DNA of 64,000 nucleotides, taken from Acanthosepion esculentum. Lineage: Eukaryota; Mollusca; Cephalopoda; Sepiida; Sepiidae. This document shows, piece by piece, positions 44,378-54,656 of the stretch. Made by a program: the position numbers and the translations under genes. The stretch spans positions 61,944,754 through 62,008,753 of the forward strand of contig OZ038488.1 of assembly GCA_964036315.1 (NCBI GenBank). Direction: 5' to 3'. The notes under the pieces are model-generated. The model was not told the origin of the DNA and ran no database searches. It saw nothing but the letters and a program-made list of their open reading frames with translations. Within the stretch, counting starts at the first letter, position 1, and every line of letters starts with the position of its first letter.

Positions 44378-44409
<32 letters not shown>
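44282..44409. repeat. (GAA)n / (AAG)n tail of LINE-A
   Basis: About 42 AAG units with one GGAGG interruption near 44365. It follows the LINE-A end exactly, as another such tract does at 59216, suggesting that LINE-A ends in AAG repeats. The poly-Leu minus frame is a repeat translation. Confidence 0.96.
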
Positions 44410-44410
<1 letters not shown>

Positions 44411-45560
44411 AAAAAAAAATAAAAAAATCACCGCCAAATCCCTAACGACTTAGATAAATTAAGCTATGGGCTAATAATGCTGAGGTTGGATCCCTCAAAT
44501 CTCACTAAATTGTGGAAGTATATTACCCCAGCTGCTTATATGGGAGCATAAAAACATTAGAATCACGTTCGCCCATTAACAGTGAACTCACTTTCAAGGA
44601 CGTTTATTCAGTGTCTCTCAAGCGTATTTCCTTCTCTTTTTTTCAGATATGATAAGCCGAGTTTCACTGCTCATATCCGATTCTAACTCAAGATAACGTG
44701 AACCCCAAAATACAAACAGACTTTCCCGCGATAAATGAACGAAAAACATTTTTAATATATCCTGTTTTATTTTTTTATGAGCTAGCAACAGTCTCTCACC
44801 CCAGTAGGGTTGATCTTCATTCATGAGCAGACTACAACTCCATTTTTGCGTTTCCGCTGGTAACTCTTCTGCATTCCACAGACATGGGTATGTTTGTTTT
44901 TGTTTTTTCTTTTTTTTATAGTTAGGCGGACTCACTCGACTATCCTTGCTTAAAAATTCAAATAACCGAGCCTTTATGGCTGGCAGATGAGCAAATCTTT
45001 CCTCTCATTTTTAGTTCTAAACAAAGTCTGTCTCCTCACTGTTCCTCCCAGTAGCTTTTCTTACGTTCATTTATAGATGTAGGTTAGCTAGTTTAATTGC
45101 TTTTACCGTCTGGCCCTTTTGATATAGTATAACCTCTGGGAATTAATTTCTCCAAGCCGTCGTTCCTCATTGTGACCCAGATATGTAAAATGTCTCTTTC
45201 TAAGTGGTAGTCGTCCGTGTGGTGCAAAAATTCTGTATTTTTGTGAAATGAAGAAAAATCATTTAAAAAGGGTGCCATTGTTGCATATATAGATGTTTTA
45301 ATATCCCAGGTATTGACTTTGGAAAAGTTCTTTTGATCAGAAAAATTATGTCATTCTGACGGAAATTCGATTATCATTTCCAACATATAAATAAATGCAA
45401 AAAAGTTCAACTCTCAGTGTACGCCCTTTTACAATCAGGTTGTATTTTTGTCCCCGTTTTCCTTTGAAAATTCCTCTTGTTCCCATGCCCCGTCCATGGC
45501 ATGCTTCGCAACCCTATATTAAACAACATGTCTGTTGTCTCAATTTGCCTCTTCCAAACT
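44410..45560. other. No recognisable gene
   Basis: Minus frames 44618-44935 (105 codons), 45093-45278 and 45407-45598 show no recognisable domain. The first is one of the longer non-repeat frames, but it overlaps poly-T/poly-A stretches. Confidence 0.5.
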
Positions 45561-45800
45561 GTTAAAAACTGAATGGTGAACCGATGTGATATGTACATAT
45601 TTAACTATGTAAAATATATAACATGTGTACGATATAACATATGTAAGATGTAACATATGTAAGATACATAACATATGTATCTATGTAAGCAAATGTGTGG
45701 ATGTAGATCCGACGGTATGATGAAAATGTGGAAAAGACAAAGCAAAATCCGAATATGTGAGTTTACTATTTTTATTTTGTTTTTGTTTTTGTTATTCTGT

Positions 45801-45842
45801 CGACGTCAGACGTTTCGGTCAAATAGACCTTCTTCGGGACAT
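45801..45842 (-). ncRNA. Hammerhead-like motif in the PLE 3' region
   Basis: Minus strand: CCCGAAGA, AGGTC/GACC stem II with a TATTT loop, then GAAACGTCTGACGTC. Stem II is well formed. The first core strand is CCGAAGA instead of CTGATGA, so activity is doubtful. Hammerhead motifs in PLE terminal regions are an established feature of this retroelement class. Confidence 0.6.
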
Positions 45843-46042
45843 GGTTAATGGAGACATATTTATATTAGATTTAAGTTAGATGAGGAGACGATATATATAG
45901 GACTGGTCAGAAACAGAAAAACTGAAATTCTAAAGTCAGAGTATTCTTTCTTGGAGTCGGATACGCTGGCGTCGCGTTGGCGGCACTACGAAAATCTGCG
46001 CACAGGGCAAAGATTGTGGAAGGTGGGGGGACTTATTTAAAA

Positions 46043-46369
46043 CTATAGCTTATCGGTACGTTTGTCACGCATTAATCTTGCTACACAGCTTGCTATATGA
46101 AAGAACCCTGGTCGGGTATTTACTGTGTGTGAGGTGGCTATCATGCCAGCCTCATAAATCTGCCTAAGGTTTTTATTGTGGATATATTTTAAGATCTTCA
46201 CAGAGTCGAAATCAAAATTGTGATCAGATTTGGCTATGTGTATAACTAAAGCGCTGCTTAGATTACCGAGGCGAATATCACGTTTATGTTCGGAAATGCG
46301 AGATTTCAATGATCTACCTGTCTCGCCTACATAACTCAAGTTGCAGTCTCTACAGGGCACCTGATAGAT
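46043..46369 (-). pseudogene. GIY-YIG endonuclease domain of a PLE (5'-truncated frame, otherwise open)
   Basis: 105 uninterrupted codons. 'CNLSYVGETGRSLKSRISEH' is the GIY-YIG core (Tyr-Val-Gly in place of Tyr-Ile-Gly, followed by the catalytic Arg region), then 'KSDHNFDFDSVKILKYIHNK' and 'RQIYEAGMIATSHTVNTRPG', where the Glu is the expected metal-binding residue. No stop breaks the domain, so this insertion is young compared with the rest of the window. It cannot act alone as the RT part is absent. Confidence 0.9.
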
Positions 46370-46839
46370 ACATATCTATGTAAGTTGCATAGTGTTCAAT
46401 TGCGGGAAGGTTACTCGTATCGAAAAGCACTTAATGAAAACTAGTGTGTACAACCGCTGAACTGATGTGATGATAAGTACATATTTAACAATGTATGATA
46501 TGTAACATATGTAAGATATGACATATGTAAGATGTAACATATATAACATATTTATCTATGAAAGTTACATAGTGGTCAATTCCTTGACGGTTACTCGTAT
46601 CGACAAGCACTTGATAAAAACCAGAGAGAACAACTGATGAACTGTCGTGATGATAAGAACAAAGACGTAAATTACGTGGATTTTGTCATATTAAGTGTAT
46701 AGATGTTACAAAATGATGATCAAATTTACAATTGCCGAAATTGATGTACATTAATCAGTAATATCGAAAAAATAATATTAAAAGAGCAAAAGGTACAAAA
46801 ATGCGTTTGTCGTAGAAATGGTATTATTCCAGGCTGAAC

Positions 46840-47115
46840 AGCAACGAGAAACTTTTAGAGAAAGTCGAAACTAAAAGAACACATAGTTAACATCAGAAAG
46901 AGACAGATGAAATTTCTAGGGCACCTAATGAGAAAAGAGAGCTTAGAAAATATGGCACTCTCAGGATATAAGTAAGTCAAGAAGGAAAGAGGAAAGCAGC
47001 GCACAACCTACCGAAGGAGCCTTTGCAAATGTTTGGAAGAACAGGGATTAGTAGAGATAGTGAAAAGGCAAATTATACTAAGAGCTACAAAGACCAGGTA
47101 ATTATGGAGAGTCAT
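46840..47115 (+). pseudogene. LINE-A C-terminal fragment
   Basis: 'RQMKFLGHLMRKESLENMAL' near 46895-46960, then 'GLVEIVKRQIILRATK' and the closing block to 47115. Confidence 0.8.
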
Positions 47116-47174
47116 GATCGGCAATCTTCTTAATTGAATAAGAATTGATGTTCATATAATGACGAGCAAGGGTG

Positions 47175-47395
47175 GATTGGAAAATGTAACCCCCACAGGG
47201 CATATCAAGGACAAGAGAGATAGGGTAAGCTAGGGGGTGCCTACCTGACGAGTTAGTACGAATATACGGTGGAACGGGAGTCAGGGGTCTTGGGATAAAC
47301 ACTGATAAATTCCGCTAGAAATAGGAAGTTGTAGAGAGCCATGTTCATCCACGCCCTGAAGTTACACGGCACATAGAAAAAGAAGAAGGGCTAAG
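47175..47395 (+). mobile_element. LINE-A 3' end fragment
   Basis: Ends 'GTTGTAGAGAGCCATGTTCA' ... 'GGCACATAG' followed by AAAAAGAAGAAGG, the LINE-A stop and AAG-type tail. Directly downstream of another 3' end in the same orientation. Confidence 0.65.
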
Positions 47396-47609
47396 TAGAT
47401 ATCATTAGCTCTCAGTTATTTGGTGGTTAGTACAGGTGAAACGTTTGGAATATTTAGTATAAAATGTACAGATTTTAAGATTTGCCTGATAATTCTGGAG
47501 AAGCAACGGTGAGCCTTTCAGTGTAGTTCTGTTATGGACAAGAAAACATGAACAGGCTATCACTGGTTGCTCATTTAAAACATATATTCAAAGATATGTG
47601 AAGATGATT

Positions 47610-48095
47610 CTTTTATGTGCAGTGTCCCTTCAGGACGTAGGCGATCCACATCTTCCTGTCCCTTCTAGCGCTTAATAAGTTTTGTCTTTTTGTTATTTCT
47701 ACAAAACCCAGTTCTGCTATCCATTTGCTCAAACCCATCAAGTATGTTACGCGCTGCTTTCCTCTGTCCATTTTCTCTCTGTCCTGTGAATGTCAGATTT
47801 TCCAAGACAGCCTTCTTCCTTACGCGCCTCAGAAAGCTCAACTACTTCTTCCTGGTGTTACGTATAAGTTACCTTTTCGTTTCCATTCTCTCCAAAACTA
47901 CGTTGTTGCTTAAATGTTCGGCCTATATTATCCCCAGCATCCTTCTGTAGAACCACATTTCAATTGCTTCAAGTCCCTTCTTTATCTCTGGGGAAACTGT
48001 TTAGTATAGAGGAGGACGAATATCACGTAACAGTTTAGTAATCTTTTCTTTGTTTCCAACGATTTTTTTTCTGTTTCTTAATACACGAAGATTAG
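47610..48095 (-). pseudogene. LINE-A C-terminal fragment
   Basis: The minus strand holds, from the right, the block around 'SSPEIKKGLEAIEMWFYRRM' (47985-47940) and the downstream 'LSFLRRVRKKA' and 'TFTGQREKMDRGKQRVTYLM' type sequence (47850-47730). Similar to 7885-8350. Stops and frameshifts present. Confidence 0.75.
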
Positions 48096-48514
48096 AATAA
48101 AGAGAAACTAAGAGCGATGGATAATTATGAAGAGAGAAAGTCTTGGGGATCCATGTAATCAATATGCCTTGATGATTGTAATGATAACATTTCGTTTTCT
48201 CTGGGACTGTGATGAGATGCAAAGAATAAAGAAAAGGGGAAAAAGAGTGAAAAAGAAACAAATAAAAATAAATAAGTAATACTTATAAATAAGTAATACT
48301 TATTTTTTAAAATATTTTTTGAACCCAGAGGGCAGCCAATATTGGAGAACAGATGTCAAAAATGGATAGATATGAAATCGTAGCAATCTCCTATCAAACA
48401 AAAATGAAAACGAAATTTACTTCGGGAATTAATGATTTGTTTTATGTTTGATTCTATTTGGCGGCATATCAACACCTCTATGGTCTATTTAATTCCGAAA
48501 TCAAAATATGTTTA
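48096..48514. other. No recognisable feature
   Basis: AT-rich; the minus frame 48001-48261 has no domain beyond the LINE end. Confidence 0.4.
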
Positions 48515-48800
48515 TGTTGTGGTAGGATCCACCTAATTTGCATAGTGGAGTACCGACCATATAAATATGGTTGGTACCGGGAAGAGAGGGGAGGAATCAG
48601 GAGATTCAACCAGAGACTCTTCCCGACTGCGACTCAGTCAACACATTCTCCAGGAACGGTCTTCCCAGGAATATACAAAAGACTATATGTAAATATTTTG
48701 TACACTTTCTTGTTTCAATACATTTTGTTCTAAGTACATTTTGTGTTGCATTATTATTCCATGCATTAGTCAAGTTTCAACAATGGCGACGAGGATGAGA
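48515..48800 (+). mobile_element. LTR with adjoining primer-binding-site-like sequence
   Basis: Opens TGTTGTGGTAGG (48515) and closes CAAGTTTCAACA (48782), TGTTG...CAACA inverted termini, about 268 bp. A TATA-like 'CATATAAATATGG' at 48558 and poly-A-signal-poor AT-rich end fit an LTR. Directly after comes 'ATGGCGACGAGGATGAG', resembling a tRNA-complementary primer site of Ty3/gypsy elements. No gag or pol follows, so only the LTR and leader remain. Confidence 0.6.
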
Positions 48801-49606
48801 TGCTCTCAATGTTCGTCGACGGTTGCGCTCCTTACTATGATGTCGTCTAAGTAGGCACACGCAAAGTCTAAATCATTCAACAGTTTAAAATAATTTTAAG
48901 CTTTTAACAACAGATAATCTCTATCGCTGGTCATTTTACTATAAATATGTATTGTTGGACCATTTTTGTATAAAAATATATTGCTGGTATTTTTACTATA
49001 AAAATATATTTTTATATTTTTATAGTTTCCCTTTTGTGGTTCACTGCTTTCTCATAGTTGGAGCCTTAACAGATTCTACCTTCCTGGTCAGGGTGGACCT
49101 GGGAACAACAGCAATTAACAACAGCAATTAACAACATTAATTAAGAGGGCGTTTACGATCATTCAAGCCACCAATCTCCCAATCAGTGACCTTTCTGTCG
49201 GATGTAGTTTATCGTCATACCCATATGACATGATAGAGCAATGTAGACAGCGTGTTTGTCATGGAAAAATATCATCGCAGTCTAAGGTCTGAGATGATAC
49301 CACCAGGTTAGTCTGAATGATGCAACAATGGCATTGAATCGTCGGGGTAATTCATCAGATGTCTTTGACTGAATTATTCAGTAAAGAGCGGAGTGATAAT
49401 CTTCTCAAGGATGCAAATTCGAGTTTGCAAATTCTTGGAATCGTTTTTCGACGCCTATGTGAGTAATCAAGTCGATTAAGCTCTATAAGACTTGGCTCAC
49501 TTCTCAGATGTTTGCGGTCTAGAACGTCGTATAAAAGGGATGTACGACTTGGACACATGCTGTCATTTGTCCCAAACATTCGGCTCTCATAAATATTCGT
49601 TTGCAT
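48801..49606. other. No recognisable gene
   Basis: 48955-49025 has 'ATAAAAATATATT' repeats. 49060-49140 includes 'AACAGCAATTAACAACAGCA' as a small direct repeat. Nothing else recognisable. Confidence 0.45.
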
Positions 49607-49634
49607 CAGAGATACTTAGATAGATAGATAGATG

Positions 49635-49669
<35 letters not shown>

Positions 49670-49681
49670 GCGAACAGCCTG

Positions 49682-49744
<63 letters not shown>

Positions 49745-49745
49745 A
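49607..49745. repeat. (GATA)n microsatellite
   Basis: Two TAGA/GATA blocks (49612-49670 and 49683-49743) separated by 'GCGAACAGCCTGA'. The Ser-Ile-Tyr-Leu frame is a repeat translation. Confidence 0.96.
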
Positions 49746-49791
49746 AAGAAAAAAAGAAAGGAAGCAATAGGGGAGAAGAGAATATCTCTAT

Positions 49792-49929
49792 TTCATGAAA
49801 AAGAAAGCAAGACATAAAAAGAGAGAAATAAAGGCAACTTTAATGAGAAAAAAAAAGAAACGAAAACTGTTGACAGTTTGGGTAGACTAAAAAATAACAG
49901 AAAGCGAATGAATGAGAAAGAAAGAAGGA

Positions 49930-49977
<48 letters not shown>

Positions 49978-50152
49978 AGGAAAGAAGGAAAGAATGAGTG
50001 GGAAAGAAAGATGTCTGTCATTCATAAAAAAAACAAAGCAACACAAAAAATGAAGACAGGTATCTTCAACAAAGAATAAAACAGAAAATAATATTCTTGA
50101 TAGTTTTGTGTAGATTAATAAATAACAGAAAGCAAATGAATGATAAAGGGAT

Positions 50153-50188
<36 letters not shown>

Positions 50189-50350
50189 AGGAGAAAATCT
50201 ATCTTTCATAAAACAGTAAGCAAGACACAAAATAGAAAGGCAGCTTTCAAGAAGTAAAAAAGAATCGGATACTGTCGTTATGGATAGACTAAAAAAAAAG
50301 AAATCAACGAAAGAAAGAAAGAAAGAAAGAAAGAAAGAAAAGAAGGAAGA
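49792..50350. repeat. Tandem units of about 185-235 bp each ending in (GAAA)n
   Basis: Three units (about 49792-50020, 50021-50205, 50206-50345). Each runs 'CATAAAA' with an AAAGCAAGACA-like phrase, a middle containing 'GTAGA(C/T)TAA(A/T)AAATAACAG', 'AAAGC(G/A)AATGAATGA', then a GAAA tract. Units are diverged. Unusual because each unit carries its own microsatellite. Confidence 0.85.
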
Positions 50351-51089
50351 AATAGATTTCTCAAATCAGCTGGACAGGCCGAAAGGAGAAAATAAAAAAG
50401 GAAAAAAAATTAAACTCTTCATATTGTTATATATTGAGAACGTGAAAGTTTTTAAAAAAAGTAGAAAAGATTTCTTGAATTGGGGTTGGGTGGCGGCTGG
50501 GCAGATAGGAGAAAGAAAAAGAAATACCAAGAAAGAAAGTATTACTATCACAGACTGACAAGATTAGAACCCAAAAATAAGAGGAAGAGGAAATAAATTC
50601 CTCGCATCGTTTGAAACGAGATAGAAGAAATGCAAAGAAGAAAAATCTAAACAGAAAAAAGAAAAGTTTAATACTTATTGATCCATGCATCGCAAGCAAA
50701 GGAATTTTAAAGGTAAAAAGTGGACATACGTGCTTTAAGACAAAAAAATGCCAATGTTTCTCATGGAAGTAGAAAGAATGAAAAGAATGCACAAGAAAGA
50801 AATAACTCAACTGACCCGCAATGACCTCAAGAAAGATAAAGGTTTGGGTACAAAGCCAAACCTCCGTAAGATATGGTCAGATTCAGCTGTCACATTTCGT
50901 AGCAGTGAGTCTTTATCTTTGAATCATATGAAAAACATTCCCAGAAATTAAAGAAAATAATATTTTTCAGACTAAGAATGATTACGTGTAACTATTTAGT
51001 CTCTTGCTACAATAAACAGTGAAATTAGGGGATTCTGTATAGAAAAATAAAATCGACGTTTTTTGACCGAAGCGTTTACATTAACGGTT
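50351..51089. other. No recognisable gene
   Basis: Purine-rich sequence, open frames on both strands (50427-50810 minus is Phe-rich low complexity). No domain. Confidence 0.5.
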
Positions 51090-51725
51090 CTAAGAACATT
51101 CGCTGTAAACATTTTTGCCGTAGGAAAACTCGCCTCAGGAATTTTCGCTGTAGAAAACTTTGCCGTATAGGAGTTTTCACGTAAGACAATTTCGCCGCAA
51201 TTTTTTCATATGCGAAGTACCTTATCAACTATATCTGGCTCCGACTATTACTACTTCGATGTAAGCATTTTAATAAGCGAAGTTATTGAATCAAAATCCT
51301 ACATCTTTTATCCTCGTCAGTGAGGAACGTAAAAATTTCATATTGACGCCAGAACCTACGTCACGCAATTTCATATTTCAGACTAAACGTTAAACCTTTC
51401 TCTTCGCATAATATCAATCTACCAATAATTCTCACTCGAGCAATATCTGTTATTTCAAACTTATAACTTGAATATGCAACCAACTTTAATATAAAATATC
51501 TGATCAATGAAAGATAACCCTTTCAAACTCTCAGTAAGTTTTTGAAATTTATACAATTTTTTTGCAAACATAAACTGTTTTAAATTCACTATAAATACCT
51601 AAATATTGAAAAAAAAAAATAAATGCGTTGAAATTGTCTTACAGCAAGAATCCTATACGGCGAAGTCTCCTACGGCGAGTTTTCTTACTGCAAAAATGTT
51701 TACAGCGAATGTTCCGGATACGAGT
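51090..51725. mobile_element. Foldback-type element with long inverted ends
   Basis: Left 51095-51200 and right 51640-51722 are inverted repeats: 'AACATTCGCTGTAAACATTT' against, reversed, the same phrase near 51700, 'GAAAACTCGCC', 'GCCGTATAGGA' and 'GTAAGACAATTTC'. Arms are built of short direct repeats of the type 'TTYGCCGTANGAAAAC' about 20 bp apart. The 440-bp middle has no open frame. Superfamily not assigned. Confidence 0.8.
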
Positions 51726-51949
51726 ATTCATGTCGATTGAAATTTATAATTCATTTTTCTTAAAACAGTTTTTCAGCAACTCTTTCTAGTACTGGTAGGA
51801 CTTCTTTTGCAGAACCTGTTTAATATAATGTGGAAAGTCAACATATTGATTATATGTTATTGAAAGTTATGTATGTTTTTGCTTCTTGTTTTTGTTTTTT
51901 TTACGGAGAGAGATAGAAAGATATGAAAGCCTGAACGACATAGAGAGAT
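51726..51949. other. No recognisable feature
   Basis: AT-rich spacer. Confidence 0.4.
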
Positions 51950-51954
51950 ATATG

Positions 51955-52158
51955 AAGAAGATGAGACAAACTGGAAATTTTTTTTATCAAAGACGCGTTT
52001 TGCTGGAGAATGTTTCTGTTCGCTTTGGTTTTATCATTTTGTAAAAAATAAATCAAATTATATGTTAGGAGAGTGTAACGTCAGAGAGGACATAACCTTT
52101 CACCGACGAAAGGCGTCTTTGATAAAAATTTTCCAATTTGTTTCATCATCTTCACTTT
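51955..52158. mobile_element. Palindromic MITE-like element
   Basis: About 200 bp with arms 'AAGATGAGACAAACTGGAAA' + 'TTTTTTTTATCAAAGACGCG' and, reversed, 'AGATGATGAAACAAATTGGA' + 'AAATTTTTATCAAAGACGC'. About 38 bp of imperfect inversion. No transposase; superfamily and target duplication not determined. Confidence 0.78.
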
Positions 52159-52213
52159 TGTTTCGGATACTATTATTCTACAAACGCACAGAGATACATA
52201 TGAAAATACTGAA

Positions 52214-52284
52214 CTAGTTAGCCAGCTAGCTAGCTAGCTAGCTAGCTCGCTAGCTAGCTAGATAGATAGATAATGAAGCCATCG

Positions 52285-52347
<63 letters not shown>

Positions 52348-52443
52348 ATTATATATAAAAAGAAAATGAACAGGACTATATAGATAAATAGATAGATACG
52401 AACAGAGTAAAATAGACAAAATTAGCCATAAACAGACTGAGGA

Positions 52444-52478
<35 letters not shown>
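52214..52478. repeat. (TAGC)n and (GATA)n microsatellites
   Basis: TAGC repeats (52214-52262), GATA repeats (52283-52346, 52446-52476). The phrase 'AATGAAGCCATCGA' occurs before two of the tracts (52272, 52479), and 'AATGAAGACATCGA' before a third at 53073, so a larger unit has been copied. Confidence 0.93.
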
Positions 52479-52480
<2 letters not shown>

Positions 52481-52509
52481 GAAGCCATCGATATATTTTA
52501 TTTAAAAAA

Positions 52510-52800
52510 ACGCATCTATGAGCACAAGCGAGAGCTCACAAAAAACACCTTAACTAATGCACTAGTCATACATAGAAATTAATTACACCACAATTTTGAT
52601 TTTAAAAATCATACACTCATAAAAAAAGAAAATAACTCACCCAGAAGGAAAATCCTCGAGAGTGCCGCCATTGAATATTATCCAAATATTAATCTACGCC
52701 CACGCCTTTTCCCAATATCACCTTTCCTAATAGAATTACTATTCTACCAAGCCAATTTACACAACTGTACCAAGAAATCAAATCATGGTTGAATCCGTCA
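52510..52800 (+). pseudogene. GIY-YIG endonuclease fragment of a PLE
   Basis: Second half of the GIY-YIG domain, aligned by eye with 46043-46280 ('HNFDF', 'ILKYIHN'/'LIKKENN', 'IYEAG'/'ILESA', 'NTRPGFF'/'NLRPRLF'). One in-frame stop after 'VIHRN', and the GIY-YIG core itself is truncated at the left by the GATA tract. Confidence 0.8.
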
Positions 52801-52964
52801 ACAAAACAATAAAAACAATATTTCCCCACGTGACAGTACATGACGTAATTTTCAGTTGACAATATGAATAAAATAGGGTTTTCTAAATTTCTTCTAGTTG
52901 TCCCGGATATTTTTTTTTTGTGGTTAATAATTACTTTGTTTTTAATAAATTCATTTCGTTTTTG

Positions 52965-52998
52965 TCTTGAAAAAGTCCACATTGGACGAAACGCGTCG
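52965..52998 (+). ncRNA. Hammerhead-like motif, PLE tail
   Basis: A perfect GTCC/GGAC stem II around ACATT, followed by GAAACGCGTC, the canonical end of PLE hammerheads. The first strand of the core is 'CTTGAAAAA' where CTGATGA is expected, which should abolish cleavage. Confidence 0.6.
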
Positions 52999-53045
52999 GC
53001 TAATAATACAGTTTTCCTATTGTCTTTTTACAGGTTAACTCTGAG

Positions 53046-53454
53046 AAATTTTTCATAGATAGATAGATAGACAATGAAGACATCGAGATAGATAGATAGA
53101 TAGGAACAGACTAAGATATAGAGATACATAGGAAAAGACATGGATAGATATAATGTCTGTCAGTGGACACCATTACTAGAGGGTGTGTTATCCTTAAACA
53201 ATTTAAATCTAACGAAATATCTGTGGAACAGTCATTTATCCGCGACTTAGTTGTAGTGGGTCGAAAAACATGGCACACTGGCCTTGTGCTTGAATTCTTG
53301 ACTTATTCGCATGCAAGAATATAGAGAGGATGAAATGTTGAAAAATCTTCAAACGCAAGTAAAAGTGAATTATTTTTAAAAGCCCCACTCGTGTTTACTG
53401 ACTACGTTACTAGCTAACTGACAATTTTACATCAAATGATAAAGTGACGGTTGA
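53046..53454. other. GATA traces, otherwise unrecognised
   Basis: Short GATA tracts at 53056-53070 and 53087-53105. Nothing else recognisable. Confidence 0.4.
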
Positions 53455-53673
53455 AATTTATGTACGAAACATAATGAGGTCAGATGGCTTTGAAAATTTG
53501 ATACGCAAAAGACATGTTGAAGCGAAGAGGACCCGATAGAAACAGCGATGACTAACCTAACGATCTTGTGTAAACGCATGGCTGACTAGAGACTGGGAGA
53601 GATAGTAAAGGGACAAATATTGCTAAAAGCTACAAAGGATAGGAAATTGTGAAGAGTCATGACCGTCTATGCC
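53455..53673 (+). mobile_element. LINE-A 3' fragment, host of a hAT insertion
   Basis: 'GGCTTTGAAAATTTGATACG', 'TGTGTAAACGCATGGCTGA', 'GAGATAGTAAAGGGACAAAT' and 'GCTACAAAGGATAGGAAATT' are LINE-A closing blocks. It is cut at 'GTCTATGC' where a hAT end starts. Confidence 0.75.
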
Positions 53674-53989
53674 AGGGGTCGGCAACTCATTCGACCCCGC
53701 GGTCCGGATCGTGTTATAGTGACGGGTTGCGGGCCAGACGAAGGCCATTAATGAAAAATTAAGGAAAATTACATATGCAGACCCCTGTCAACCTAAATAT
53801 TTAAAACCATAATGAAAATAAACATTGAGAAATCAGAAAAACAAAAGAAAATCTAAAATTAAAAAAACACCTAACAAAAAATTACTTTTCCTCAAGGAAC
53901 GTCAAAATACTTCAAAGTGAAAAAAATCAACCAAAGTGAAATGGATGAAATTATGACGTGTAGGTTTGAAACTGTTATTGAAAATTGTT

Positions 53990-53991
<2 letters not shown>

Positions 53992-54055
<64 letters not shown>
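53992..54055. repeat. (CA)n microsatellite
   Basis: About 32 CA units within the hAT 3' region; it explains mirrored Thr-His and Cys-Val frames. Confidence 0.97.
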
Positions 54056-54656
54056 TAAAGAAAAACGAAGCACATATGCCCATACATACGAGTACAAATA
54101 GTTGCAAACATATACACTTACGTACGTACACATGCGGTATCATCCACACATACATGAGGCATGTATGTATAATGCGCATATGTTTAACTGTCTTTAGATT
54201 TCTGCTACCTCGCATGTCAGTCCCTCCCTGGCCACTTTTAATTTATCGTTCTTTTCGCTTCTGTTATCTTTTAATGTAGCCAAGGGTCAGAACAAATATG
54301 TATCCATTCTTTGACATTAAACGTCGGCAACGCAATTTGGTAAAATAAGTCTCATGAAAGATAACTGACAGATAGTCTAATATTTTTAGTGCACTGAGAT
54401 GTGTAGACATTCTATGGAAAATGACATATAACAAATTTCATTTGAAGGTCGACGACATAGTTAAATTGAGAAGTGTTGACAGATCTGCATATTCACATTT
54501 AATCACAAGTGTTGAATATACATACAAATAATTTATATTAACAACAGATGAATGTAGTAGTCAAAAGATATTATTTATTCAATTGAAAACATTGTTGGAA
54601 TCATTTGTTTATAAATACATAGCATCGGCGTTAAGCTATCACCAACAGCCAAAGAA

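Larger units (their letters stand above)
45690..46372 (-). mobile_element. Penelope-like element, 5'-truncated, with exact 12-bp target duplication
   Basis: TATCTATGTAAG lies immediately on both sides (45678-45689 and 46373-46384). On the minus strand it starts inside the GIY-YIG domain, runs through it (46360-46043) and ends with an untranslated region containing a hammerhead-like motif. The truncation point falls a few residues before the GIY-YIG start. PLEs are retroelements that pair a reverse transcriptase with a GIY-YIG nuclease; the RT is missing here. Confidence 0.9.
45565..46680. repeat. Tandem repeat of about 180 bp, interrupted by a PLE
   Basis: Two units, about 46379-46560 and 46561-46670, share 'TACATAGTG(T/G)TCAATT', 'GGTTACTCGTATCGA(A/C)AAGC' and 'ACTGATGTGATGATAAG' or variant. 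45565-45689 holds a third partial unit ('GAACCGATGTGATATGTACA', 'AACATATGTAAGATGTAACA'). Within units, 'ACATATGTAAGAT' is itself repeated. The PLE at 45690-46372 splits the array. Confidence 0.85.
52505..53045 (+). mobile_element. Penelope-like element 3' part with hammerhead-like motif
   Basis: 52510-52680 encodes a GIY-YIG remnant: 'RIYEHKRELTKNTLTNALVI', one stop, 'HHNFDFKNHTLIKKENNSPR', 'KILESAAIEYYPNINLRPRL'. It then passes through an untranslated end with a hammerhead-like motif (52966-52997) and closes 'AGTTTTCCTATTGTC', the PLE end phrase found also near 25452 and 59970-60120. RT missing. Confidence 0.82.

Noticed and set aside
44216..44437. Poly-leucine frame
   Set aside because: Antisense translation of the AAG tail of LINE-A.
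46043..46369. GIY-YIG frame as a host nuclease gene
   Set aside because: Element ends, target duplication and hammerhead-like tail place it inside a truncated PLE insertion.
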